A stretch of 38,604 bases of DNA from Lachnospiraceae bacterium (lineage in GTDB: Bacteria; Bacillota; Clostridia; Lachnospirales; Lachnospiraceae). Made by a program: the position numbers and the translations under genes. The notes below the pieces were generated by a model that was given only the letters and a program-made list of their open reading frames with translations, had not been told where the DNA came from and searched no databases. Positions 14,291-22,677 of this stretch are shown in pieces; position 1 is the stretch's first letter; each line of letters opens with the position of its first letter. The DNA lies in assembly GCA_017619975.1 (NCBI GenBank), contig JAFZRH010000018.1, positions 1-38,604 on the forward strand. The letters are read 5' to 3'.

Positions 14291-16954
14291 ATGACCTTTT
14301 TTCATATGATATATCAATTGCTGATAGGACCGCTGGAGCTGCTGTTCGAAACGGTTTACGGCATTGCGCAGCTGATTCTCGGGAAACCCGGCTTTTCCAT
14401 CATTCTGATGAGTCTGGTCATGAATCTGCTGCTGCTGCCGCTGTACAAACGGGCGGACGCGATCCAGGCGGAGCAGCGTGAAAAAGAAAAAAGTCTGGCG
14501 CATTGGGCGGGTCATATCAAAAAAACGTTCCGCGGTGACGAACGGTATATGATCCTTCAGACCTATTACCGCCAGAACGGATACAAACCGTTTCACGTCT
14601 TAAAGGGGTCTCTGCCTCTTCTTCTGGAGATCCCCTTTTTCATTGCGGCTTATCATTTCCTCTCCAATCTGCAGGAACTGAAAGGGACGGCCTTCGGCCC
14701 GATCTCGGATCTCGGTTCGCCGGACGATCTGCTTCGGATCGGCACGCTCACGCTGCATCTTCTCCCGGTTCTGATGACGATTATCAATGTGATCTCCAGC
14801 GCGATCTACACCAAAGGCTTTTCGCTGCGGGACAAGATCCAGCTCTACGGCATGGCCCTGCTCTTTCTGATCCTCTTATACGAATCCCCTGCCGGTCTGG
14901 TCCTGTACTGGACGCTGAACAATCTCTTTTCCCTGATCAAGAATATCGTGCAGAAGATCGCCGAAAAGCTGCGGAACAAAAAGGCCCGTCCGCTGGCGGA
15001 AGGAGCGGCTGTCGTCCGGGCAAAGGCGGACCGTTCGTATAACGGCCTGTTCCTGTCCGGCTGCGCTTTCCTGACCTTGCTGACCGGCGTCCTGATCCCT
15101 TCGACCCTGGTCCTGGCTTCCCCTTCGGAATTTGTTCTGATGTCGGAATTCCGCTCCCCGCTGGTCCATGTCTTCAGCGCTTTTCTGCTGGCCGCCGGTC
15201 TGTTTCTGATCTGGTTCGGCATCTTTTACTATCTGGCGGGAGCGAAAGGCAGAAAAGCCTTTGCTTTCCTGGTCTGGCTCTTCGCCGGTGCTGCCACAGT
15301 CAACTACATGTTCTTCGGGACCGACCTCGGCAATATGTCCGCCGAACTGAAATACGACGTTTCTCCGGTCTTCGGGTCCCCGCAGATATTGCTGAACTTC
15401 GGCATCCTGCTTCTTCTGGCCGGTCTGATGGCTCTGCTGTGGTTCAAACAGAAGAAACTGGTCCGCGGTCTGTATATCGTCCTGATCCTGGCCGTCACGG
15501 GCATGGCCGGCATCAATCTGATCAACACGCAGAAACAGCTGCCTCAGATCCGGAAGGTCGTCTACAACGTGCCCGACGATCTGGCTCATTTCACGCTGAG
15601 CCGCAACGGAAAGAACGTCATCGTCATCATGATGGACCGCGCGGTCAGCGCCCTGGTGCCCTACCTTTTCCAGGAGAAGCCGGAGCTGACGGAGCAGTTC
15701 GAGGGATTTACCTTCTATCCCAACACTCTTTCCTACGGACCGGTCACCAATATCGCTTCGCCGGCCTTGTTCGGCGGATACGATTATACGCCGGAGCGCA
15801 TGAATGCCCGTTCTACGGTAAAGATCGCGCAGAAACATGACGAGGCGCTGAAGCTCATGCCGGTCACCTTCTATAACGCCGGATACGACGTGACGCTCTG
15901 CGATCCGACCTATGCCGGCTACAGCTGGTTCCCGGATCTTTCCGCCTTTGACGAATATCCGGGCATGCATACCTATATTACCAATGAAGGCCAGTTCTCG
16001 CTGTACGGCAAGGAGGGACAGAGCGTCAAGATGACGAAGCTCTGGGAACGGAATTTCTTCTGCTACAGTCTGATGAAGGTCTCTCCGGTCGCGCTGCAGC
16101 CTTTCCTGTATCAGGAGGGATCCTACTATAAAACGGAATCGGCCGTGGAACTGACGCAGCTCTGGTACGGCATGTCGATCGCCAAGGGGCTGCATCAGCC
16201 GTTCCTGAACGCCTACTCCGTCCTGTGCTCCCTGCCGGCCATGAGCCGCATCAGCGACGGGGACGACAACAATTTTATGATGATGGTCAACTACACCGCG
16301 CATGAACCGAATCTGCTGCAGGAACCGCAGTATGAGCCGCAGCAGGAGGTCAACAACCTCCTGTATGATGCGAATCAGAGCCGCTTCACCGTGAACGGCC
16401 GGACGCTGCGGATCGAGCAGATCAGCCAGATGGCGCATTATCACGTCAACATGGCGGCGCTGATCCGGCTGGGCATCTGGATGGATTTCCTGCGGGAAAG
16501 CGGCGTCTACGACAATACGCGCATCATTATCGTGGCGGATCACGGACGGGATCTGGGCGTGCTGGACGAAATGAAGTTCGGTACGGAAGATTACGAGGAC
16601 GTGATGGTCTACAATCCGCTGCTGCTGGTCAAAGACTTTAATGCGCCGAAAGAGCCCTGCGTCACCGACGATCGCTTTATGACCAACGCGGATACGCCGA
16701 TCCTGGCTTTTGACGGGCTGATCGAGGATCCGAAGAATCCGCTGACAGGCCTTCCGGTCACGGATGAACTGAAATATGTCCCGCAGCAGCACATCTTTTT
16801 CTCGGACATTTACTCAACGGTCAAGAATAACGGAACGGTCTTCCTGCCGGGGACCTGGCTGACCATGGACGGATACGATCTCTTCGATATGAGCAGCTGG
16901 CATACGGTGGGAGAAAAGCCGGACTTTACGGCAGATTCGGAAGGGAGCCGGTAG
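14291..16954 (+). CDS. YidC/Oxa1-like domain fused to a sulfatase/LTA-synthase-fold domain
   Basis: 887 residues. Residues 1-~235 resemble YidC/Oxa1 insertases: membrane spans, a basic cytoplasmic hairpin (about 53-85), PLLLEIPFFIAAYHFLS, then GLVLYWTLNNLFSLIKN as in the last YidC helix. The groove Arg of YidC (SpoIIIJ Arg73) is Asn45 here, in SLVMNLLLLP. Four or five more spans follow to about 415. The outer domain (about 430-830) is alkaline-phosphatase superfamily: NVIVIMMD (metal Asp), SYGPVTNIASPALFGG with a candidate Thr/Ser nucleophile, and IIIVADHGRDLG with Asp-His metal ligands. LTA synthases of this superfamily transfer phosphoglycerol. The next gene is a glycerophosphotransferase, so a role in teichoic-acid-like polymer assembly is inferred. 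Not the main insertase, I suspect. Confidence 0.85.
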   Translation: MTFFHMIYQLLIGPLELLFETVYGIAQLILGKPGFSIILMSLVMNLLLLPLYKRADAIQAEQREKEKSLAHWAGHIKKTFRGDERYMILQTYYRQNGYKPFHVLKGSLPLLLEIPFFIAAYHFLSNLQELKGTAFGPISDLGSPDDLLRIGTLTLHLLPVLMTIINVISSAIYTKGFSLRDKIQLYGMALLFLILLYESPAGLVLYWTLNNLFSLIKNIVQKIAEKLRNKKARPLAEGAAVVRAKADRSYNGLFLSGCAFLTLLTGVLIPSTLVLASPSEFVLMSEFRSPLVHVFSAFLLAAGLFLIWFGIFYYLAGAKGRKAFAFLVWLFAGAATVNYMFFGTDLGNMSAELKYDVSPVFGSPQILLNFGILLLLAGLMALLWFKQKKLVRGLYIVLILAVTGMAGINLINTQKQLPQIRKVVYNVPDDLAHFTLSRNGKNVIVIMMDRAVSALVPYLFQEKPELTEQFEGFTFYPNTLSYGPVTNIASPALFGGYDYTPERMNARSTVKIAQKHDEALKLMPVTFYNAGYDVTLCDPTYAGYSWFPDLSAFDEYPGMHTYITNEGQFSLYGKEGQSVKMTKLWERNFFCYSLMKVSPVALQPFLYQEGSYYKTESAVELTQLWYGMSIAKGLHQPFLNAYSVLCSLPAMSRISDGDDNNFMMMVNYTAHEPNLLQEPQYEPQQEVNNLLYDANQSRFTVNGRTLRIEQISQMAHYHVNMAALIRLGIWMDFLRESGVYDNTRIIIVADHGRDLGVLDEMKFGTEDYEDVMVYNPLLLVKDFNAPKEPCVTDDRFMTNADTPILAFDGLIEDPKNPLTGLPVTDELKYVPQQHIFFSDIYSTVKNNGTVFLPGTWLTMDGYDLFDMSSWHTVGEKPDFTADSEGSR

Positions 16955-16955
16955 G

Positions 16956-18212
16956 ATGAAAAGCTTTCTGCTGTATATCGATCCCGGAACCGGGAGCATG
17001 CTTTTTACCATCCTGATCGGCGTTCTCGGCACCGCCTTTTATCTGCTGCGGGGGCTTCTGGTCAAGCTTCATTTCTGGCTCTCCGGCGGAAAAGGCGAGA
17101 AAAAGAGCGATCAGGAGCGGATCCCTTTTGTGATCTTTACCGACAGCCGCCGTTACTGGAACCTGTTCGGGCCGGTCTGCGATGAGTTTGAGAAGCGGGG
17201 ACAGAAGCTGGTATACATGACGGCTTCCGCCGATGATCCCGCACTGCAGCAGCACTACGAACATGTCCGCTGCGAATTTATAGGAGAAGGCAACAAAGCG
17301 TTTGCCAGGCTGGGCTTTTTAAAAGCTGACGTACTGCTTTCCTCTACGCCCGGTCTGGAGGTTTATCAGTGGAAACGTTCGAAGGACGTGAAATGGTACG
17401 TTCACGCTCTTCACGCCGCCAGTGACGTGACGGCTTACCGGATGTTCGGCATCGACTATTACGACGCCCTGCTGCTTTCCGGCGCGTATCAGATCGATCA
17501 GGTCCGTCAGCTGGAGAAGCTCCGGAACCTGCCCGAAAAGGAAGTGGAGCTGGTCGGCGTTCCTTTTCTTGACAGCATGAAAAAGCGGCTGGAAGAATCT
17601 GCCCCCCTGCCGCCGCATCCCGTGACGGTCCTGCTGGCGCCGACCTGGGGACAGAGCGGCATTTTAAGCCGCTACGGGGCGAAGGCGATCCGCTCGCTCC
17701 TTAACACCGGCTATCATATCATCGTGCGCCCGCACCCGCAGTCCTTCACTTCGGAAAAGGAGATGCTGGAGCGGCTGATGGCGGAGTTCCCGGAAAGCGA
17801 TCAGCTGGAGTGGAACCGCGATAACGACAACTTTGAGGTCCTGCGCCGCTCCGACGTGATGATTTCAGACTATTCCGGCGTCATTTTCGACTACTGCCTG
17901 ATCTTTGACCGGCCCGTGATCTATGCGGACACTTCTTTTGATAAATCGCCCTATGACGCCGCCTGGCTGGACGAGGAGCTTTGGACCTTCCGGACGCTGC
18001 CAAAGATCGGACACGCACTGAAGGAAGAGGATTTCGATTCGATCAAAGAGGTGGTCGACGGGATGATCGGCAATCCGAAATACCGGGCCGCCATTGAGGC
18101 GGCCCGGCAGGAGACCTGGTGTCATATCGGGGAGGGAGCCGCCCGGATTGCTGACTATATGATCCGTAAACAGGCCGAACTGAAGGAAGCGGCCGTGAAG
18201 AAGCACGGCTGA
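16956..18212 (+). CDS. CDP-glycerol glycerophosphotransferase family protein (TagB/TagF-like)
   Basis: 418 residues. A single N-terminal span (about 12-33) anchors it; the remainder is the GT-B-like glycerophosphotransferase domain that adds glycerol-phosphate from CDP-glycerol to teichoic acid or a linkage unit. Recognisable: HALHAASDV (active-site region with His), LLAPTWGQSG, HIIVRPHPQS and SDVMISDYSGVIFDY (TagF-like HPxxD/E and SDxS elements). Starts 1 nt after the stop of the YidC-sulfatase fusion, so expression is tightly coupled. Shorter than TagF (about 740), close to TagB (about 380). Priming versus polymerising activity cannot be told. Confidence 0.88.
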   Translation: MKSFLLYIDPGTGSMLFTILIGVLGTAFYLLRGLLVKLHFWLSGGKGEKKSDQERIPFVIFTDSRRYWNLFGPVCDEFEKRGQKLVYMTASADDPALQQHYEHVRCEFIGEGNKAFARLGFLKADVLLSSTPGLEVYQWKRSKDVKWYVHALHAASDVTAYRMFGIDYYDALLLSGAYQIDQVRQLEKLRNLPEKEVELVGVPFLDSMKKRLEESAPLPPHPVTVLLAPTWGQSGILSRYGAKAIRSLLNTGYHIIVRPHPQSFTSEKEMLERLMAEFPESDQLEWNRDNDNFEVLRRSDVMISDYSGVIFDYCLIFDRPVIYADTSFDKSPYDAAWLDEELWTFRTLPKIGHALKEEDFDSIKEVVDGMIGNPKYRAAIEAARQETWCHIGEGAARIADYMIRKQAELKEAAVKKHG

Positions 18213-18229
18213 TAAAAGGAGAGAAAGCT

Positions 18230-18805
18230 ATGGCAGGAAAGATCATTCTGGCGTCCAATTCGCCGCGCCGGAAACAGCTTTTAAAGATGGCGGGGATCCG
18301 CTTTACCGTGATCCCGAGCGACGTCCCGGAGATGGTGCCGTCCTTTATTACGGATGAGAACCGCGCGCAGTTTCTGGCGGAGCTGAAGTCCTCCGCGATG
18401 AGCGTTTTTCATCCGAAGGATATCATCATCGGGGCGGACACGACGGTGCTCTGCGAGGGGCGGCTGTTGGGCAAGCCGAAGACGGCGGAAGAAGCAAAGG
18501 AGATGCTGCGCTTTCTGTCCGGCAAGGTGCATACGGTCCGGACCGGCGTCTCGCTGATTTACAACGATATGGAGGACGCGGACAGCTTTACCTCGGAGAC
18601 GAAGGTGGAGTTCTATCCGCTGACGGAAGAGCAGATCGAGGAATATGTAGCCAGCGGCGAGCCGATGGACAAGGCCGGCGCCTACGGGATCCAGGGCCTG
18701 GGCTGCACGCTGGTGAAGCGCATCGAAGGGGATTACTATACCGTGGTCGGCCTGCCGATCGCGGAGGTGGTGCGCCGACTGAAAGCCCACGAAAAAGAGG
18801 AATAG
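18230..18805 (+). CDS. maf: Maf-family nucleoside triphosphate pyrophosphatase
   Basis: 191 residues, full length. Hydrolyses dTTP/UTP (and modified nucleotides) to the monophosphate and pyrophosphate; overproduction of Maf affects septation in Bacillus. Conserved motifs: LASNSPRRKQLL (7-18), GADTTV (catalytic Asp), GKPKTAEEA, SGKVHTVRTGV, YVASGEPMDKAGAYGIQG. SD AAAGGAGAG before the ATG, 17 nt after the preceding gene. Its place inside an envelope operon is a common Firmicutes habit (maf near shape and division genes). Confidence 0.95.
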   Translation: MAGKIILASNSPRRKQLLKMAGIRFTVIPSDVPEMVPSFITDENRAQFLAELKSSAMSVFHPKDIIIGADTTVLCEGRLLGKPKTAEEAKEMLRFLSGKVHTVRTGVSLIYNDMEDADSFTSETKVEFYPLTEEQIEEYVASGEPMDKAGAYGIQGLGCTLVKRIEGDYYTVVGLPIAEVVRRLKAHEKEE

Positions 18806-18822
18806 GGGAGGAGAAGAACAGC

Positions 18823-20067
18823 ATGAACAGGAAACAGCTGCGGCAGATTTTAAAAGACACGGATTTTGTCCACACAAGCGGCAGCCCGGAAGAACTGAAA
18901 GTTGCCGAGTATTTAAAGGCCCGCTGTGAAGAGCTGGGCGTTAAGGCCCGGCTGGAAGCTTTCCCGGTGGAGATGGCCGACGTCAAAAGCGCGTCCCTTC
19001 GCATCAGGACCGCCGGCGGCCGGGAGCAGGAGATCCCCTGCATAGGCTACCGTCTCTGCGGAAACGGCAGCATCGAGGCGCCTTTCGTCTATCTTCCCAA
19101 TACCGATCCGGCTTCCTTAAGTCAGATCAAAGGAAAGATCGTCCTGCTGGATGTCGGCGTCGGTATTTTTACCTATCAGGATCTGAGGAAGGGCGGCGCC
19201 GTGGGCATCATTACCTATGACGGCAACGTACACTATGCGGACCGCGACATTGATGCGAAGGAACTGCGGCCGTACGTCGCACAGGGAACAAAAACCCTGG
19301 CTGTCAATATCAATGCCAAGGATGCTTTCGCCCTTGTAAAGAGCGGCGCGGTCAGCGCAAAGATCGAAGTAAAGCAGGAGGAGACGAGCGGTGAATCGCA
19401 CAACGTGATCGCCGAGCTGCCCGGAGAAAGCGACGAATGGATCGTCCTGACGGCGCACTACGATACAACGCCCCTGTCTCACGGATCCTACGACAACATG
19501 ACCGGCTGTCTGGGTCTGCTTTCGGTGATGGATGCGCTGAAGGACCGGAAGCACCGCTACGGCCTGCGCTTCATCTTCTGCGGCAGCGAGGAGAGGGGCC
19601 TGCTCGGCTCCAAGGCCTACGTCGCGGCGCATGAAGCGGAGCTGGAGAAGATCGCGCTGAACATCAATCTGGACATGATCGGCACATACATGGGAAAATT
19701 CATTTCCTGCGTGAGCGCGGAAGAGGCGCTGGTACAGTTCGTGCGCTACTTCGCTTCGATCCGCGGCTTCGGGATCGCGGCCCGTCAGGGCGTCTATTCC
19801 AGCGATTCCACGCCGTTTGCGGACAAGGGCGTGCCGGCGCTGTCTTTCGCGCGGATCGCGGGACCGGCACAGGCGACCATCCACAATCGCTACGATACCC
19901 CGGCGCTGCTCTCCGACGGGCAGATCGTAAAAGACAGCGCCTTCATCACAGACTTTGTGCGTATCATGGCGGACGCCGTCAAGTGTCCGGTCAAGCGGGA
20001 GATTCCCGAAAAGGTAAAGGCGGATCTGGACAACTATCTCGGCCGCAAGCGGAAAGAAGAACCGTAA
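18823..20067 (+). CDS. M28-family zinc peptidase with a PA-like insert
   Basis: 414 residues, no signal peptide, so cytosolic as written. The M28 (aminopeptidase Y) core is clear: LTAHYDTTP (first metal His/Asp), GSYDNMTG (bridging Asp), CGSEERGLLGSKAY (catalytic Glu pair), NINLDMIGTY, and TIHNRYDTP (last His). A PA-like segment (about 100-185: KGKIVLLDVGV, GGAVGIITYDG) is inserted before the catalytic part. SD GGGGAGGAG. It sits between maf and pgsB in one direction with gaps of 17 and 27 nt. Trimming of gamma-glutamyl or amino-terminal peptides is possible, but the lack of an export signal argues against action on secreted polymer. Confidence 0.9.
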   Translation: MNRKQLRQILKDTDFVHTSGSPEELKVAEYLKARCEELGVKARLEAFPVEMADVKSASLRIRTAGGREQEIPCIGYRLCGNGSIEAPFVYLPNTDPASLSQIKGKIVLLDVGVGIFTYQDLRKGGAVGIITYDGNVHYADRDIDAKELRPYVAQGTKTLAVNINAKDAFALVKSGAVSAKIEVKQEETSGESHNVIAELPGESDEWIVLTAHYDTTPLSHGSYDNMTGCLGLLSVMDALKDRKHRYGLRFIFCGSEERGLLGSKAYVAAHEAELEKIALNINLDMIGTYMGKFISCVSAEEALVQFVRYFASIRGFGIAARQGVYSSDSTPFADKGVPALSFARIAGPAQATIHNRYDTPALLSDGQIVKDSAFITDFVRIMADAVKCPVKREIPEKVKADLDNYLGRKRKEEP

Positions 20068-20079
20068 AAGAACCGTAAA
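20058..20079. repeat. Adjacent 11-bp duplication at the M28 gene stop
   Basis: AGAACCGTAAA occurs twice head to tail; the first copy contains the stop codon TAA of the M28 gene. It fills most of the short gap before pgsB, whose own SD (AGAAAGA) is weak. Confidence 0.7.
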
Positions 20080-20094
20080 CAGAAAGATACCGTT

Positions 20095-21249
20095 ATGAAT
20101 AAAACGGAGATCCTGATTGCCATCCTGGGAAGCGGCTTCCTGATCTATCTGATCCGGGAGGCTTTTCAGGTGCGCGCGGACAGGAAAAAACTCACGCACG
20201 TCATTTATGTGAACGGAACGCGCGGCAAGTCCACCGTGACCCGCATGATCGCGGCCGGGCTTTCGGCCGGCGGTCATAAGGTCATGTGCAAGACCACCGG
20301 GACGCTGCCTATCGCAATCTATCCGGACGGTCATCAGGAAGAGGTGCACCGCCGCGGACCGGCCAACATCCGCGAGCAGATCCGGTATCTGCACATCGCG
20401 GCAAAGGAAGGGGCGGACTGCCTGGTCATCGAATGCATGGCGCTTTTGCCGGAATATCAGCGGATCTCCGGGAAAAATATGCTGCACTGCGATATCGGGG
20501 TGATCACGAACGCGCGGCTCGATCATATGGACGTGATGGGGGATACGCGCGGGGAGATCTTAAGCTGCCTCATGGAAATGCTGCCGGAAAAGGGACAGAT
20601 CTTTACGGCAGAGCAGGATTTCAGGGAGATGTTCGAGGCCCGCGCGAAGAAGCTGGACAGCTTGCTGACCGTCTCCGACGAGCATACGCTGGGGGATCTG
20701 CCGGGGGCCGAGGCGCTGGATTTTCCGGAAAACGTCGCGCTGGCGCTGTCGGTCTGCGAAGCCGTCGGCGTGGAGAGGAAGACGGCTTATCAGGGCATAG
20801 AAGGCTTTATCCGCGATCCGTACGCGCTGTCGGTCTTCAGGGGCAGCAATACGGTTTTCGTCAACGCGCTTTCGGCCAACGACGTGAGCTCCACGCAGAT
20901 GATCTACGAGAAGATCCGGAGCGGTGAGGAAGAGGAACTGGTGATCCTGATCAACAACCGGGGGGACCGTCCCGCCCGCGCGAAGGATATGGCCCGGCTG
21001 GTCGGCGTGATGCAGCCGGCGAAGGTCTGGATCCTGGGAGACAATCAGAACGCGCTGGAGGCGCTTTGCCGAAAAGCGGCGCCGAAGGCGGAACTGACGG
21101 GGTATTCGGCGGCCGAAGAAGTCCCGTTCGCCAGCGACAGGCCGCGTCTGATCCTGGCGGTCGGCAACATCAAGAACGAGGGCATCCGTCTGGTGGAACG
21201 GGCCAAAAACGAGCTGGAGCTTACGGAGGGAGTCGGGTATGTACAGTGA
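20095..21249 (+). CDS. pgsB: Poly-gamma-glutamate synthase PgsB/CapB
   Basis: 384 residues, normal for PgsB (about 390). ATP-dependent amide ligase of the Mur-ligase superfamily that extends poly-gamma-glutamate together with PgsC. N-terminal membrane helix (about 5-22), P-loop NGTRGKST (40-47), MCKTTGT, RRGPANIREQ, VIECMALLPEYQ (metal-binding Glu region), GVITNARLDHMDVMG (the TNxxxDHxD-type element), and NNRGDRPARA in the C-terminal part. Ends 11 nt inside pgsC, typical coupling. Folylpolyglutamate synthase-like activity is excluded by the membrane helix and the PgsC neighbour. Confidence 0.95.
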   Translation: MNKTEILIAILGSGFLIYLIREAFQVRADRKKLTHVIYVNGTRGKSTVTRMIAAGLSAGGHKVMCKTTGTLPIAIYPDGHQEEVHRRGPANIREQIRYLHIAAKEGADCLVIECMALLPEYQRISGKNMLHCDIGVITNARLDHMDVMGDTRGEILSCLMEMLPEKGQIFTAEQDFREMFEARAKKLDSLLTVSDEHTLGDLPGAEALDFPENVALALSVCEAVGVERKTAYQGIEGFIRDPYALSVFRGSNTVFVNALSANDVSSTQMIYEKIRSGEEEELVILINNRGDRPARAKDMARLVGVMQPAKVWILGDNQNALEALCRKAAPKAELTGYSAAEEVPFASDRPRLILAVGNIKNEGIRLVERAKNELELTEGVGYVQ

Positions 21250-21661
21250 GATTGTGATCGTCGGCATTCTGATCGCCGTGATCTTTTCGGAGATCAGCGG
21301 CTATTCCACCGGCGGCCTGGTGGCTCCGGTCTATCTCGCGTTAAATCTTACGGATCCCTGGCGGATCGCTTTCTCGCTGCTGATCATTCTCGCGGTCTGG
21401 GGCGCGGACCGGCTGATCGGAAAATTTCTGATCCTTTACGGAAGACGCCTCTTTGCCGTCAACGTGGTCCTCACTTTCGCTCTGTCCTGGCTGGTCGGTG
21501 CGGTCGGCATTTTCCCCTTCGGGATCCGCGTGATCGGCTATATTGTGCCGGCGCTCATCGTACGGGATCTGGAACGGCAGGGCTTCGCGAAGACCGGGCT
21601 GGCGCTCGGGATCTGCACGGCGCTCTGCGCGCTGGCGCTTTTATGGGTCGGCATGCTATGA
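21239..21661 (+). CDS. pgsC: Poly-gamma-glutamate synthesis protein PgsC/CapC
   Basis: 140 residues, four or five membrane spans. Starts as PgsC does: SEIVIVGILIAVIFSE, then GYSTGGLVAPVYLAL, RRLFAVNVVLTF and GYIVPALIVRDLERQG, all family hallmarks. Partner of PgsB in the membrane synthase complex. SD GGAGGGAG; overlaps pgsB by 11 nt, and its stop TGA overlaps the next ATG (ATGA). Confidence 0.93.
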   Translation: MYSEIVIVGILIAVIFSEISGYSTGGLVAPVYLALNLTDPWRIAFSLLIILAVWGADRLIGKFLILYGRRLFAVNVVLTFALSWLVGAVGIFPFGIRVIGYIVPALIVRDLERQGFAKTGLALGICTALCALALLWVGML

Positions 21662-22677
21662 AGCGGCCGCGCTGTCAAACAAATCCGTTTGTTTTCTGTT
21701 GCCTGATGCTCTGCCTGATGCCGCTGCTTTTTGTTTTTTCCGGCTGCGGGCAGGATCCGGATAAACTGCCGTATGCGAAGGTCATGGAAAAAGCGGCCCG
21801 GCTGCATACGGAAGCCACCCGGCTGATCCGGGAAGAAAAGGCCGCCCGCGGGATCCCCCTTTCGGAAGAAGACAAGCTGGGGATCGGTCTTCTGGGCGAG
21901 GATTTTACGGCCATCATGACGACTTCGGCAGGTCTGCCCGAAAAGCGCACGTCCCAGCTGCCGGATTTCGCGGCGCTTGCCGTGCATTACTTTTATGAGG
22001 CCGGGCTGAAAAAAGGCGACGCAGTCGGCGCGAATTTTTCCGGCTCCTATCCGGGCTTCAATCTGGCGGTGCTCTGCGCGGCCGAGGTGATGGGCCTGGA
22101 TCTGCGCTATACGACTTCCGTCGGTTCGTCGGCTTACGGCGCGAACAATCCGGGCTATACCTTTCCGGAAATGGTGAAAACCCTGTACGACGCGAAGCTG
22201 ATCTCCCGGATGCCGGTGCTGGTGACGCTGGGCGGCAAGGGAGATATGGGCCTCAACATGATGGCCTACGTGCTGGAAGAGGAAGAAGACCTGAAGGCGG
22301 TCGAAGACATGAAGGCGCGCCTGATCGAAAACGGGCTGGCACCGGCGAATATCGAAAGCTTCGCGCAGGACATTGCCCTGCACGAAGAACTGTACGGGGA
22401 CATCAAAGCCTTTGTCAACGCCGGCGGCAACGGACTGGGTCTCGGGGCTTCGGAGGACAGCTTTATGTTAAAGGCCGGCAACGGCCTTCTGAAGCCGCAG
22501 CCGGTAGAAATCACGGCCCGCAGCGGCCTTACGGAACGTTATCTGGCCAAAGGCCTGCCGACCATCCATCTGCTCGCGGCGGGGAAACTCTGTGAAGAGA
22601 GCGGGATCCCCTTTGATCCGGATGAGCTGCCTGAGATCGGGACTTCGGGCGTGTATTACAGGAGGGACGCGAAATGA
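21658..22677 (+). CDS. pgsW: Poly-gamma-glutamate system protein PgsW, lipoprotein paralogue
   Basis: 339 residues. The start at 21658 gives a 4-nt ATGA overlap with pgsC. The signal peptide ends in a lipobox VFSGC, so the protein is predicted to be a lipoprotein on the outer face. The body shares with the next gene: GIGLLGEDFT, KRTSQLPDFAAL, GDAVGANFSGSYPG, MGLDLRYTTSVGSS, NAGGN, and a GLPTIHLL segment near the end. PgsW occurs in Pgs loci that lack parts of the Bacillus pgsBCAE set; its biochemical role is unknown to me. No PgsA/CapA gene is present in this window. Confidence 0.85.
   Translation: MKRPRCQTNPFVFCCLMLCLMPLLFVFSGCGQDPDKLPYAKVMEKAARLHTEATRLIREEKAARGIPLSEEDKLGIGLLGEDFTAIMTTSAGLPEKRTSQLPDFAALAVHYFYEAGLKKGDAVGANFSGSYPGFNLAVLCAAEVMGLDLRYTTSVGSSAYGANNPGYTFPEMVKTLYDAKLISRMPVLVTLGGKGDMGLNMMAYVLEEEEDLKAVEDMKARLIENGLAPANIESFAQDIALHEELYGDIKAFVNAGGNGLGLGASEDSFMLKAGNGLLKPQPVEITARSGLTERYLAKGLPTIHLLAAGKLCEESGIPFDPDELPEIGTSGVYYRRDAK

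Noticed and set aside
15483-16415. Long antisense frames within the YidC-sulfatase gene (a 638-codon minus frame spans 14876-16792)
   Set aside because: GC-rich third positions keep the opposite strand open; the product is low-complexity His/Gln/Arg-rich and has no start signal.
19117-20526. 469-codon minus-strand frame opposite the M28 gene and pgsB
   Set aside because: Shadow of two strongly supported plus-strand genes, no SD and no family resemblance.
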